Part shown: in pieces, positions 1 through 9,876 of the stretch
Layout: the number at the start of each line of letters is the position of its first letter
How positions within the stretch are numbered: the stretch's first letter is position 1
Assembly (NCBI RefSeq): GCF_904849725.1
Contig: NC_058524.1
Coordinates: forward strand, 505,594,263-505,658,262
DNA: 64,000 bases
Direction: 5' to 3'
From: Hordeum vulgare subsp. vulgare
Lineage: Eukaryota > Streptophyta > Magnoliopsida > Poales > Poaceae
The notes under the pieces: model-generated
The model's input: the letters and a program-made list of their open reading frames with translations, nothing else
The model's database searches: none
Told to the model about the DNA's origin: nothing
Program-made: the position numbers and the translations under genes

Positions 1-1131
1 TCCACTTATGATTAATCCCTCTCACAAGCATCCGCAACTACAAAAGAAGAATTAAGACGAAGTCTAACCATAGCATTAAACTAGTGGACCCAAATCAGCC
101 CCTTACGAAGCAACGCATAAACTAGGGTTTAAGCTTCTGTCATTCTAGCAACCCATCATCTACTTATTACTTCCCAATGCCTTCCTCTAGGCCCAAATAA
201 TGGTGAAGTGTTATGTAGTCGACGTTCACATAACACCACTAGAGGAAAAACAACATACAACGCATCAAAATATCCAACGAATACCAAATTCACATGACTA
301 CTTATAGCAAGACTTATCCCATGTCGTCAGGAACAAAAGTGACTAATCACAAAGCATAATCATATTCATGACGAGAGAGGTAGTGAATAGCATCAAGGAT
401 CTGAACATATAATCTTCCACCGAGTAATCCAACTAGCATCAACTACAAAGAGTAATTAACACTACTAGCAACCTTACAAGTACCAATCGGAGTCGCGAGA
501 CGGAGATTGGTTACAAGAGATGAACTAGGGTTTGGAGATGAGATGGTGCTGATGAAGATGTTCATGGTGATGAGTCCTCTCTGATGAGAGGAGTGTTGGT
601 GATGACGATGGCGACGATTTCCCCCTCCGGGAGGGAAGTTTCCCCGACAGGACGACCCTGCCGGAGCTCTAGATTGGTTCTGCTCAAGTTCCGCCTCGTG
701 GCGGCGGCGATTCCTCCCGAAAGCCTCCTCCTGATTTGTTCTGGAACGAAACCATCCTTATAGCAAAAGAGGGGAGCTAGAGGGCCAACAGGGAGCCCAC
801 AAGCCCCCTAGGCGCGGCTAGGGGGGTAGGCCGCGCCTAGTAGGCTTGTGGCCTCCTAGTGGCTCCCCTGTGGTACTTCTTCCGCCCAGTATTTTTTATA
901 AATTCCAAAATAATTCCTCGTTGATTTTCACGGCTTTTGGAGTTGCGCAGGATAGGTATCTCAAACTTGCTCCTTTTTCAGACCAGAATTCCAGCTGCCG
1001 GCATTCTCCCTCTTCATGTACACCTTATAAAATAAGAGAGAAAAGGCATAAGTATTGTACCGTGAAGTGTAATAACAGCCCATAAAGCGATAAATATCAA
1101 CATGAAAGCATGATGCAAAATGGGCGTATCA
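1..1131 (-). mobile_element. Element A: 3' LTR (partial), Athila-like Gypsy
   Basis: Near-identical to the segment from about 8741 to 9871, so it is the second LTR of the same element; roughly the first 400 bases (plus-strand order) lie outside the window. It ends in GGGCGTATCA at 1131 and is followed at once by the polypurine tract. All coding in the element is on the minus strand, so this is the 3' LTR. It contains a GC-rich hairpin (791-867). Short ORFs inside, including a 79-codon one at 846-1085, recur in every LTR copy and have no protein-like features. The resemblance to Triticeae families such as Sabrina/WHAM is from memory. Confidence 0.9.
791..867. repeat. GC-rich hairpin in LTR of element A
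   Basis: Outer arms GGGAGCC (791-797) and GGCTCCC (861-867) enclose inner arms of about 21 nt starting CACAAGCC and ending GGCTTGTG, separated by a G-rich loop of about 11 nt. The same hairpin occurs in the other A LTR, in B's left LTR, and in diverged form inside the internal regions of A and B and in LTR E. Confidence 0.85.
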
Positions 1132-1145
1132 ACTCCCCCAAGCTT
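1132..1145 (-). other. Polypurine tract of element A
   Basis: On the minus strand this reads AAGCTTGGGGGAGT and abuts the LTR start TGATACG. This is the expected position and composition of the plus-strand primer for reverse transcription. Confidence 0.85.
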
Positions 1146-2656
1146 AGACCTCGCGTGTCCCCAAGCGAAAGCCGAGATCAATAAATATGCCCACATGTTT
1201 AGAGATAGAGGTGTCGACAAAACGAGATATGGACATGCATGCATCATGATCAAAATCAGAACAGCAATATCATCATATAATCTCTGATGCTAAAGTGATA
1301 ATTCCTTCACAAAGTAAAGTATGGATCAAGAACCTTATTGAGAATTAACAACCAATAGCCTTTACTCATTGAAGCAATTGCAATTTATCATAACGTCGAA
1401 AGGAGTCAAATAAGAGCTTGTAAAGCAAATCCACATACTCAATCATCCTTCGTCTTCTACAATTGCTAAAACTCATGTGGTACTCATGAGATCAAAGTTT
1501 CAGTTGGACACACAGAAAGATAGGGGCTTATAGTTTCGCCTCCCAACTACTTACCTCAAGAGTAATGTCAACAATAATAATTCATGAATACTTACTTCCA
1601 AGTTGACATATGAATATAGATATTTCCCTAGCATATGACGTTAGCCAAGATAAAGGCGAAATAAGGGATTGGTGTCGATCACAATGACTCTTTTAAGGAC
1701 AAAAAGTAAAGGTCCAAGATAGGCCCTTCACAGAGGGAAGCAGAGGTTGACATGCGCTTTTGAGGTTTGGACGTGCGACCTCTTAGTGTGAAGGAACGTC
1801 ACTTTATATTGCCTCGTGTGATAAAGAACTTTATTATGCAGTCTGTCGCTTTTATGTCTTCCTCATCACAGGTTCGTACAAAGCTTATTTTCCATACACT
1901 AATAAAACATACATATTTAGGGAGCAATTTTTATTGCTTGCACTAATGACAACTTACTTCAGGGATCTTCTTCAATCCATAGGTAGGTATGGTGGACTCT
2001 CATGGCAAAACTGGGTTGAAGGGTTTATGGATGCACAAGTAGTATCTCTACTTAGTGCGGAAGTTTTGGCTGATATGAGGTGGAAGCAATCGTCACATGC
2101 TAAGGGATCTCTAGTCATATAACATTGTTCGGAACCAAGCAAACATAATTCATTATGTTGTCTTCCTTGTCCAACATCTACTTCTAAGCATGTAATAGTT
2201 TAATGAGTGTTCACATTCATAGACGGTGTTAAAGATGATATATTTATATATGAACCTCTCCTTCTTTGTTACTTCCTATTAATTGCAAGAATGACCAAGG
2301 TCTACGTTTTTCCGCCCACGACAAGTTTTAATCAACATTCTTTTATATGTGAAGCCATCACTTCCCATAAGATCATTACATGATCTTTCATGCTTTTATT
2401 CTTTAGATCATGGCATGAGGCAAGGCCCTCAACTAAGACACTCTTTATTATATAACTCACGAGCTTGAATACATTGGGGGTGACACAAAGCAAAACTCAA
2501 GCCTAGAACACTAAGAACTTTATTCTACTAGAGAAAGATAAAACCAAAAAGGAACAAACTAAGAAAAAGGTAAAGGCAAAATATGTGATGGTGATACGAT
2601 ACCGGGGCAACTCCCCCAAGCTTGGCACAGGCCAAGGGGATTGCCCATACCCGTGC
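1146..2656 (-). other. Element A: long non-coding 3' spacer
   Basis: About 1.5 kb between ORF3 and the 3' LTR. The equivalent region of element B (45700-47224) is collinear, so it is part of the family and not a later insertion. No reading frame longer than about 80 codons is shared by both copies. It contains a second polypurine-tract-like motif at 2608-2623. Nothing else recognisable. Confidence 0.75.
2608..2623 (-). other. Second, internal polypurine-tract-like motif (element A)
   Basis: The 16 nt caactcccccaagctt are identical to 1130-1145, the exact LTR/polypurine-tract junction. The motif lies just downstream of ORF3 and recurs at 47176-47191 in element B. Confidence 0.75.
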
Positions 2657-3178
2657 TTAGTTGTCTTCCTTCGGAGGTGATTGTGGTGGAGTTGATGCAA
2701 CCTGGGTTTGATCCTCCGTCTTCCAAGGCATAGGTGCTCCATCATGGAAGGATGATCGAGTCTCCGGAATCCTCAAATCTGCAGCCAACCGTATTGATTT
2801 AAATCTATACTCATACTCACAGTTTTGGTTCTGCAGGTCGTAGATCTGGGCTTGGGGGTGATCTATTCTGTCATAGAGCCTGGAGAGGTGCTTCCCAATG
2901 TCATTGACATCGATCTTGTGCTTGTTGATGAACTTCGTGATCATCATGTGGTTAGCGTTGAGTCCACGCTCCACCATCCCTTGGCACTTGAAGACTTGCT
3001 GCTCCATTGCTTCGAGCCTCGCCTCCATGATTCCGGTCTTCTTGGGCCCCTCAACATCATGGATGTGCAGCACCCCCTCACGCATCTCGATAGATTGAGG
3101 GTGTTGCAGCACTCCCGCGAGGTAGGGATTGATGACCTTCTCGAAGAACTTGTCCTTCGGAACTTTTGGGGACGCCAT
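2657..3178 (-). CDS. Element A ORF3: small coiled-coil protein of unknown function
   Basis: An open 173-codon frame between pol and the 3' LTR, in the position where Athila elements carry an env-like ORF. I see no signal peptide or membrane segment, so it is not a recognisable envelope protein. Residues about 45-120 are rich in heptad-like E/L/M/K/Q (EARLEAMEQQVFK..., RLYDRIDHPQAQIYDLQNQ), which suggests a coiled coil; the C-terminus is polar and Pro/Ser rich. Element B has a homologue with about 13 differences over 115 residues plus a stop. The start MASPK is chosen because it is present in both copies. A hairpin and an AT-rich TATA-like box lie upstream (3312-3411, 3261-3270). Function unknown. 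Confidence 0.6.
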   Translation of the reverse strand: MASPKVPKDKFFEKVINPYLAGVLQHPQSIEMREGVLHIHDVEGPKKTGIMEARLEAMEQQVFKCQGMVERGLNANHMMITKFINKHKIDVNDIGKHLSRLYDRIDHPQAQIYDLQNQNCEYEYRFKSIRLAADLRIPETRSSFHDGAPMPWKTEDQTQVASTPPQSPPKEDN

Positions 3179-3260
3179 AGCGATTTAGATCTGTCTGCAC
3201 AGCAGCTCGAAACGAAAACAGAGGAAATTTGCGTGATACAAGGGTCAGACCTTTTGGTAG

Positions 3261-3270
3261 AATATATAAT
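3261..3270 (-). promoter_or_regulatory. TATA-like box upstream of ORF3 (element A)
   Basis: ATTATATATT on the minus strand, about 83 nt before the ORF3 start codon. The same ten bases occur at 47828-47837 in element B at the same distance. Promoter activity is inferred. Confidence 0.4.
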
Positions 3271-3311
3271 GATTTTTTCCCGACCAGAAGGAGTACTCCG
3301 CAAGAAAACGG

Positions 3312-3411
3312 AGTCCGGGAGGGACACGAGGTGCCCACAATCCCCCTAGGCGCGGCCAGGGGGTAGGCCGCACCTAGCAGGCTTGTCACCTCCTCGTGCG
3401 CTTTCCGGACT
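3312..3411. repeat. Internal GC-rich hairpin, LTR-like module (element A)
   Basis: Arms AGTCCGG (3312-3318) and CCGGACT (3405-3411) pair exactly; inside are CACGAGG/CCTCCTCGTG and the core ccccctaggcgcggcc / ggccgcacctagcagg, the same core as the LTR hairpin at 791-867. It lies between pol and ORF3. Confidence 0.8.
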
Positions 3412-3460
3412 ACTTTAAATTTTTCTATGTTTCTAAAAATTCCAAAACGGAGAAAAATTC

Positions 3461-4676
3461 CTACTGGAAAAGTTTTGGAGTCAGTTTACTTACCGAATCA
3501 CATACCTCTTCGTTTTCGGAGTCTGAAACAGGCTGATAAATATCCCTTATGTACTCCTTCGGAGCTATGGTATTGATAATATTGCTTTCAACATTTACGG
3601 GAGTACCTAAGATATAATGCTTGATTCTTTGCCCATTTACCACTCTCGGAAAATTACCTTCCGTGTTGTTGATCTTGATGGTACTGGAACGATATACTTC
3701 CTCAACAATGTAAGGACCTTCCCACTTGGAGAGAAGCTTGCCTGCAACAAATCTTAAACGAGAATTGTATAGCAAGACATAATCACCTACATTGAACTCA
3801 CATTTTTGTATCCTTTTATCATGCCACCTCTTAACTTTTTATTTGAACAACTTGGCATTCTCATATGCCTGAGTTCTCCATTCATCAAGTGAGCTAATAT
3901 CAAATAACCTCTTCTCACCAGCATGTTTGAAACCAAAGTTGAGCTCTTTGATTGCCCAATAAGCCTTATGTTCTAGCTCAAGAGGTAAATGACATGCTTT
4001 GCCATAAACCATTTTGTACGGAGACATGCCCATGGGATTCTTATAAGCAGTTCTATAAGCCCACAGTGCATCATCAAGCTTCTTAGACCAATTCTTTCTA
4101 GACCTATTAACAGTCTTTTGCAGAATTAATTTAATCTCTCTATTTCTTATCTCTACTTGACCACTCGACTGAGGATGATAGGGAGATGCAATTCTATGAT
4201 TGACATCGTACTTAGCAAGCATTTTAAGGAAAGCACCATGAATGAAATGTGAACCACCATCAGTCATTAGATATCTAGGGACTCCAAATCTAGGGAAAAT
4301 AACTTCTTTAAGCATCCTAACAGAGGAGTTGTGATCGGCACTACTAGTTGGGATAGCTTCTACCCACTTAGTAACGTAATCAACAGCAACTAGGATATGA
4401 GTATACTCGTTGGACTTTGGAAAAGGTCCCATATAATCGAAACCCCAAACATTAAATGGTTCAATGACAAGTGAATAATTCATAGGCATTTCCTGACATT
4501 TACTGATATTACCTATTCTTTTACATTCGTCACAAGACAAGACAAACTTACAGGCATCCTTGAAGAGAGTGGGCCAGTAGAAACCTGATTGTAATACCTT
4601 GTGTGCAGTTCTATCTACCGCATGGTGTCCTCCGTAAGCCTCAGAGTGACACTTCTGTAGGATCTGTCCCTATTCA
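3461..4676 (-). pseudogene. Element A integrase (Gypsy pol), interrupted
   Basis: Order on the minus strand: the H2C2 zinc-binding end (SCDECKRIG near 4540), a catalytic core with D (DYMGPFP), D (MTDGGSHF) and E (VEIRNRE), then a GPY/F-type region (LSKWEGPYIVEEVY near 3720). In a working element it would insert the cDNA. The frame is interrupted: a TAG near 4670 separates it from RNase H where B reads Gln, and a TAA at about 3837 lies in KLFK*KVK where B reads Glu. The downstream open segment 3461-3775 keeps the C-terminal domain, as in B. The catalytic triad is retained, but the polyprotein cannot be made whole. Confidence 0.9.
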
Positions 4677-5626
4677 TGCTCAGGTACACAACGTCTAATA
4701 ACATCATCTACTCCTTCCTTATAAAGGTGAGGATCATCCCAAAAGTAATGTTTCAAATCAAAGAAGAATTTCTTCTTTTGCTGGTATGTGAAACTAGGTG
4801 GTATATATTTGGCAACGATATAATTTGCATAATCAGCATACCACGGTGTACTACGTGAAGCATTGATGACATTCAATTGCTCATCGGGAAAGCTATCATC
4901 AATAGGTTGTGGGTCATGAAGAACATTCTCCAACCTAGACAAGTTATCTACTACGGTGTTCTCAGCACCCTTCCTATCAACAACATGCAAATCAAATTCT
5001 TGTAGCAAGAGAACCCATCTGATGAGTCTAGGTTAAGCATCTTTCTTTTCCATGAGGTACTTCATAGTAGCATGATCAGTGTGAATAGTAACCTTAGAAT
5101 CTACAATGTAAGATCTGAACTTTTCACATGCAAACATGACTGCTAAAAATTCCTTTTCCGTAGTAGCATAGTTTCTTTGGGCACTGTCTAGAGTTTTACT
5201 AGCATAGTGAATAACATTCAACTTCTTATCAACTCTTTGTCCAAGGACATCACCCACAACATAATCACTAGCATCGCACATAATTTCAAAAGGTAAGTTC
5301 CAATCAGGTGGTTGAACAATAGGTGTAGTTATCAAGGCCTTCTTAAGTATTTTGAAGGCTTCCTCAGAATCATCGTCAAAAACAAAAGGAATATCCTTTT
5401 GCAAGAGATTGGTAAGAGGCCTAGAAATCTTAGAAAAGTCCTTAATGAACCTTTTATAGAAACCAACATGACCAAGGAAACTTCTTATACCTTTGATATA
5501 TGTAGGGCATGGCATTTTCTCGATCGCATCGACTTTAGCCTTATTGATTTCAATACCTCTTTCAGAAATTTTATGTCCTAAGACGATGCCTTCATTAACC
5601 ATAAAGTGGCACTTCTCCCATTTCAA
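4677..5626 (-). pseudogene. Element A RT C-terminus and RNase H, interrupted
   Basis: Contains the thumb/connection region of reverse transcriptase (HFMVNEGIVLGHKIS, FLGHVGFYKRFIKDFSKIS) followed by RNase H with MCDASDY, TTEKEFLAV and IHTDHATMKYL, so the acidic residues are kept. An in-frame TAA occurs at about 5030 (KDA*PR; B reads KDVKPR). The last part (4670-5008) runs into the linker before the integrase zinc domain. Confidence 0.88.
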
Positions 5627-6675
5627 GACAAGGTTGGTGTCTTTACATCTCTACAAAACTAGATCAAGGTTGCTGAGGCAATCATCAAAAGAAGACCCGT
5701 AAACGGAGAAGTCATCCATGAAAACCTCAACAATCTTTTCACAAAAGTGAGAGAATATAGCCATCATACATCTTTGAAAGGTAGCAGGTGCATTACATAA
5801 GCCAAAAGGCATACGTCTGTAAGCAAAGGTACCGAAAGGGCAAGTAAAAGTGGTTTCTCCTGATCAGATTGTGCAACAGGTATTTGGGAGAAACCAGAAT
5901 AACCATCTAGAAAGAAGAAGTGTGTGTGTTTAGACAATCTTTCTAGAATTTGGTCAATAAAAGGCAAAGGGTAATGATCTTTCCTAGTGGCTTTATTCAA
6001 TTTCCAAAAATCAATCACCATCCGATAGCCAGTAATAGTCCTCTGTGGGATCAATTCATCCTTATCATTAGGGACAACGGTAATACCTCCCTTCTTAGGG
6101 ACGCAATGCACCGGACTTACCCAATCCCTATGAGCAACAAGATAGATAATACCTGCTTCCAGGAGCTTTAGTATTTCTTTTCTTACTACCTCTTTCATCT
6201 TAGGATTTAATCTCCGTTGATGATCAGCAACTGGTTTGGAATCATGACCGGTTTTAATTTTGTGCTGGCATAGAGTGGGACTAATGCCCTTAAGATCATG
6301 AAGAGTATATCCAATAGCAGCACGGTGCTTCCTCAGAGTTTTCAATAATTTCTTTTCTTCATGCTCTGAAAGGCTAGCACTAATAATAACAAGATATATC
6401 TCTTTTTCATCAAGATAAGCATACTTAAGAGTATCAGGCAACTGTTTAAGCTCGAACATAGGATCACCCTTTGGTGGGGGTGGATCTCCAAGCAGTTCAA
6501 CAGGAAAATTATTCTTAAGGATAGGATGTTGTTCAAAGATAACTCTATCTATCTCATTCCTTTCATCCATATGCATATCATTTTCATGCTCAAGCAAGTA
6601 TTGCTCTAAAGGATCAGTAGGAGGCACGACAATAGAAGCTAGAGCAATAATTTCATCCTTACTAGGCAACTCTTT
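5627..6675 (-). pseudogene. Element A reverse transcriptase, frameshifted
   Basis: The N-terminal and palm part carries WVSPVHCVPKKGG, a YRMVIDFWKLN block and FLDGYSGF, all Ty3/Gypsy RT motifs. The FMDD catalytic box is encoded near 5712-5729. Compared with B, a single-base loss near 5860 (after VAQSDQ) shifts the frame, and a TAG near 5655 occurs where B has Gln (VLQRC). The segment is separated from protease by a GAA-to-TAA change at 6676-6678, so at least three lesions break RT. Confidence 0.9.
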
Positions 6676-8236
6676 TTAATGAGGTTGTCTACCAAACTTG
6701 GAGAAATTGAACTCATGTGACACACCTTCAAAGCCAACAGTGACGGTTTGCTTTTCACAGTCAATATGAGCATTGACAGTATTGAGAAAAGTTCTACCAA
6801 ATACGATTGGACAAAAGCTATCTTGTGTGGTAGCAAGAACGAGAAAATCAGCAGGATACTTAGTTTTACCACACAAGACTTCAACATCTCTAACAATTCC
6901 CAAAGGGCAAATAGTATCTCTATTGGCAAGCTGAATAGTGACATCAATAGGTTCCATCTCGAGAGGTGCAATATCGTCTTTAATTTCATCATATAAAGAT
7001 TGAGGTATTGCACTAACACTAGCACCCACGTCACACAAACCATGATAACAATGATCTCCTATCTTAACAAAAACAACAGGCGTGCCAACAACAGGCATGT
7101 GTTTGTCTCTAGCATGAGGTTTAGCAATTCTAGCAGCATCTTCACAGAAGTGAATATCATGGCCATCAACATTGTCAGAAAGGAGATCTTTGATAATAGC
7201 AATGCTAGGTTCAACTATAATTTTCTCAGGGGGCGTAGGTGTTCTAATGTAGCCCCTACGTATCATAGTTGAAGCTTTAGAATGATCCTTTATTCTAACA
7301 CGGAAGGTTGGTTTCTCAATGTAAGCACTAGGAACATCAGGATCATTATAGTCAATGACTTTCTCTTCAACTGGATTGGGTTTAACTACATTGACTTCTA
7401 AGGGAGGATGAAATTTAAACCACTTCTCTTTAGGGAGATCAATATGATCAGAAAATGATTCACACAATGAAGCTACTATCTCACAGTCAAGTCCATACTT
7501 AGCGCTATAATCACAAAAAGTATTTGTTTCAACAAAGGATTTAACGCAATCGAACTTAAGATTCATACCTGGCTCCTTACCTTCATCAAACTCCCAATCT
7601 TCAGAGTTGCGTTTAATTCTCTCCAATAAATTACATTTGAAGTCAATATCTCTCTTCATAAAAGAAACGGTACAAGAAGTGTCAAGCATGGTGCGATTAT
7701 CATGAGAACACCGAGCATAGAAGTTCTGAATGATAATTTCTCTCAAGAGCTCATGGTTGGGGCATGAATATAACATTGATTTAAGCCTCCCCCAAGATTG
7801 AGCGATACTTTCTGTGTCACGGGGCCAAAAATTATAAATATAATTCCGATCACGATGTACCAGATGCATAGGATAAAACTTTTGATGAAATTCTAATTTC
7901 AATCGGTTGTAGTTCCATGATCCAGTATCATCACATAGCCTATACCATGTCAATGCTTTATCCCCAAAGATAAGGGAAAGACCTTCTTCTTGACCTCATC
8001 CTCGGGCAAACCCGCAAGCTTAAATAAACCACAAACTTCATCTACATAGATTAGATGCAAGTCGGGATGTGATGTTCCATCTCGTGTAAAAGGATTAGCC
8101 AACAGTTTCTCTAGCATACCGAAGGGATTTCATAACAAATATTTTCAGTAGGTGCAGCAGGTTGAGGAGAAACTCCTTGTGCTTCCGTTCGAGGTGAAGA
8201 TACCCCGAACAAGCTCCTCAAAGGATTAGTTTCCAT
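6676..8236 (-). pseudogene. Element A gag and protease, frameshifted
   Basis: Gag lies on 7100-8236 with the block MTWYRLCDDTGSWNYNRLK, shared with B. Retropepsin follows with its active site at GLCDVGASVSAIP (Asp codon near 7032; D-x-G-A-S form seen in Athila/Tat elements). The start at 8236 matches METNPLRSLFG in B. A lacks one C in the run at 7962-7965 (four versus five in B) and bases near 8119-8130, so the first ~90 codons are out of frame. The open stretch 6676-7953 then ends in a premature stop just before RT. Gag would form the virus-like particle and protease would cut the polyprotein. Confidence 0.9.
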
Positions 8237-8313
8237 AGTGACTAGTGACAATAAATTTCAGCACACTATATAAATGTTTCCTTACCAAATTCCACTTACC
8301 AAAGGCGCTTCAC

Positions 8314-8331
8314 TCCGCAGCAACGGCGCCA
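8314..8331 (-). other. Primer binding site of element A
   Basis: The minus strand reads TGGCGCCGTTGCTGCGGA, 11 nt inside the 5' LTR. This resembles the tRNA-Asp-type site of Athila elements (remembered form TGGCGCCGTTGCCGGGGA). Element B has the equivalent at 61539-61556. Confidence 0.7.
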
Positions 8332-8342
8332 GAAAAGAGTCT

Positions 8343-9871
8343 TGATGACCCACAAGTGTAGGGGATCAATCGTAGTGCTTTTTATAAGTAAGAGTGTCGA
8401 ACCAAACGAGGAGCATAACGATCTCACAAGTGGTTTTCAGCAAGGTATTCTCTGCAAGCACTGAAATTATCGGTAACGGATGGTTGGGTGATAAGATGAT
8501 TCGTAGCAAGTAGCAAGTAACAAGTAGCAAGTACCAAAGGTGCAGCAAGATGGCCCAATACTTTTGTAGCAAGGGACAAGCCTGGACAAACTCTTATAGG
8601 AGGTAAAGCGCTCCCGAGGACACATGGGAAATTCTGTCAAGCTAGTTTTCATCATGTTCATATGATTCGCGTTCGCTACTTTGATAGTTTGACATGTGGG
8701 TGGACCGATGCTTGGGTGCTGCCCTTACTTGGACAAACCTCCCACTTATGATTAACCCCTCTCGCAAGCATCCGCAACTACGAAATAAGAATTAAGACAA
8801 AGTCTAACCATAGCATTAAACTAGTGGATCCAAATCAGCCCCTTATGAAGCAACACATAAACTAGGGTTTAAGCTTCTGTCACTCTAGCAACCCATCATC
8901 TACTTATTACTTCCCAATGCCTTCCTCTAGGCCCAAATAATGGTGAAGTGTTATGTAGTCGACGTTCACATAACACCACTAGAGGAAAAACAACATACAA
9001 CGCATCAAAATATCGAACGAATACCAAATTCACATGACTACTTATAGCAAGACTTATCCCATGTCCTCGGGAACAAAAGTGACTACTCACAAAGCATAAT
9101 AATATTCATGACCAGAGAGGTAGTGAATAGCATCAATGATCTGAACATATAATCTTCCACCGAGTAATCCAACTAGCATCAACTACAAAGAGTAATTAAC
9201 ACTACTACCAACCTTACAAGTACCAATCGGAGTCGCGAGACGGAGATTGGTTACAAGAGATGAACTAGGGTTTGGAGATGAGATGGTGCTGATGAAGATG
9301 TTCATGGTGATGAGTCCTCTCCGATGAGAGGAGTGTTGGTGATGACGATGACGACGATTTCCCCCTCTGGGAGGGAAGTTTCTTCGGCAGGACGACCCTG
9401 CCGGAGCTCTAGATTGGTTCTGCTCAAGTTCCGCCTCGTGGCGGCGGCGATTCCTCCCGGAAGCCTCCTCCTGATTTTTTCTGAAACGAAACCCTCCTTA
9501 TAGCAAAAGAGGGGAGCCAGAGGGCCAATAGGGAGCCCACAAGCCCCCTAGGCGCAGCCAGGGGGTAGGCCGCGCCTAGCAGGCTTGTGGCCTCCTGGTG
9601 GCTCCCCTCTGGTACTTCTTCCGCCCAGTATTTTTTTATAAATTCCAAAATAATTCCTCGTTGATTTTCACGGCTTTTGGAGTTGCGCAGAATAGGTATC
9701 TCAAACTTGCTCCTTTTTCAGACCAAAATTCCAGTTGCCGGCATTCTCCCTCTTCATGTAAACCTTATAAAATAAGAGAGAAAAGGCATAAGTATTGTAC
9801 CGTGAAGTGTAATAACAGCCCATAAAGCGATAAATATCAACATGAAAGCATGATGCAAAATGGACGTATCA
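8343..9871 (-). mobile_element. Element A: 5' LTR (1529 bp)
   Basis: Starts TGATGACCCACAAG and ends GGACGTATCA in plus orientation; it matches 1-1131 and the B LTRs. The base after it (9872 on, gtagc) is the likely target duplication, but its partner lies outside the window. A TATA-like ctataagg reads on the minus strand at 9496-9503, about 30 nt past the hairpin at 9531-9606. Confidence 0.92.
9531..9606. repeat. GC-rich hairpin in 5' LTR of element A
   Basis: Same structure as 791-867: outer arms GGGAGCC/GGCTCCC and inner arms CACAAGCCCCCTAGGCGC... / ...GCGCCTAGCAGGCTTGTG. Confidence 0.85.
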
Positions 9872-9876
9872 GTAGC

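Noticed and set aside
846..1085. 79-codon ORF repeated in each Athila-like LTR (also 9598-9825, 45401-45640)
   Set aside because: It lies wholly in LTR sequence, on the strand opposite to the element's genes, and has no domain-like pattern; it recurs only because the LTR does.
2825..3349. 174-codon plus-strand ORF opposite ORF3 (and 47393-47773)
   Set aside because: Antisense shadow of the ORF3 reading frame and hairpin; composition is mirrored from the minus-strand coding sequence.
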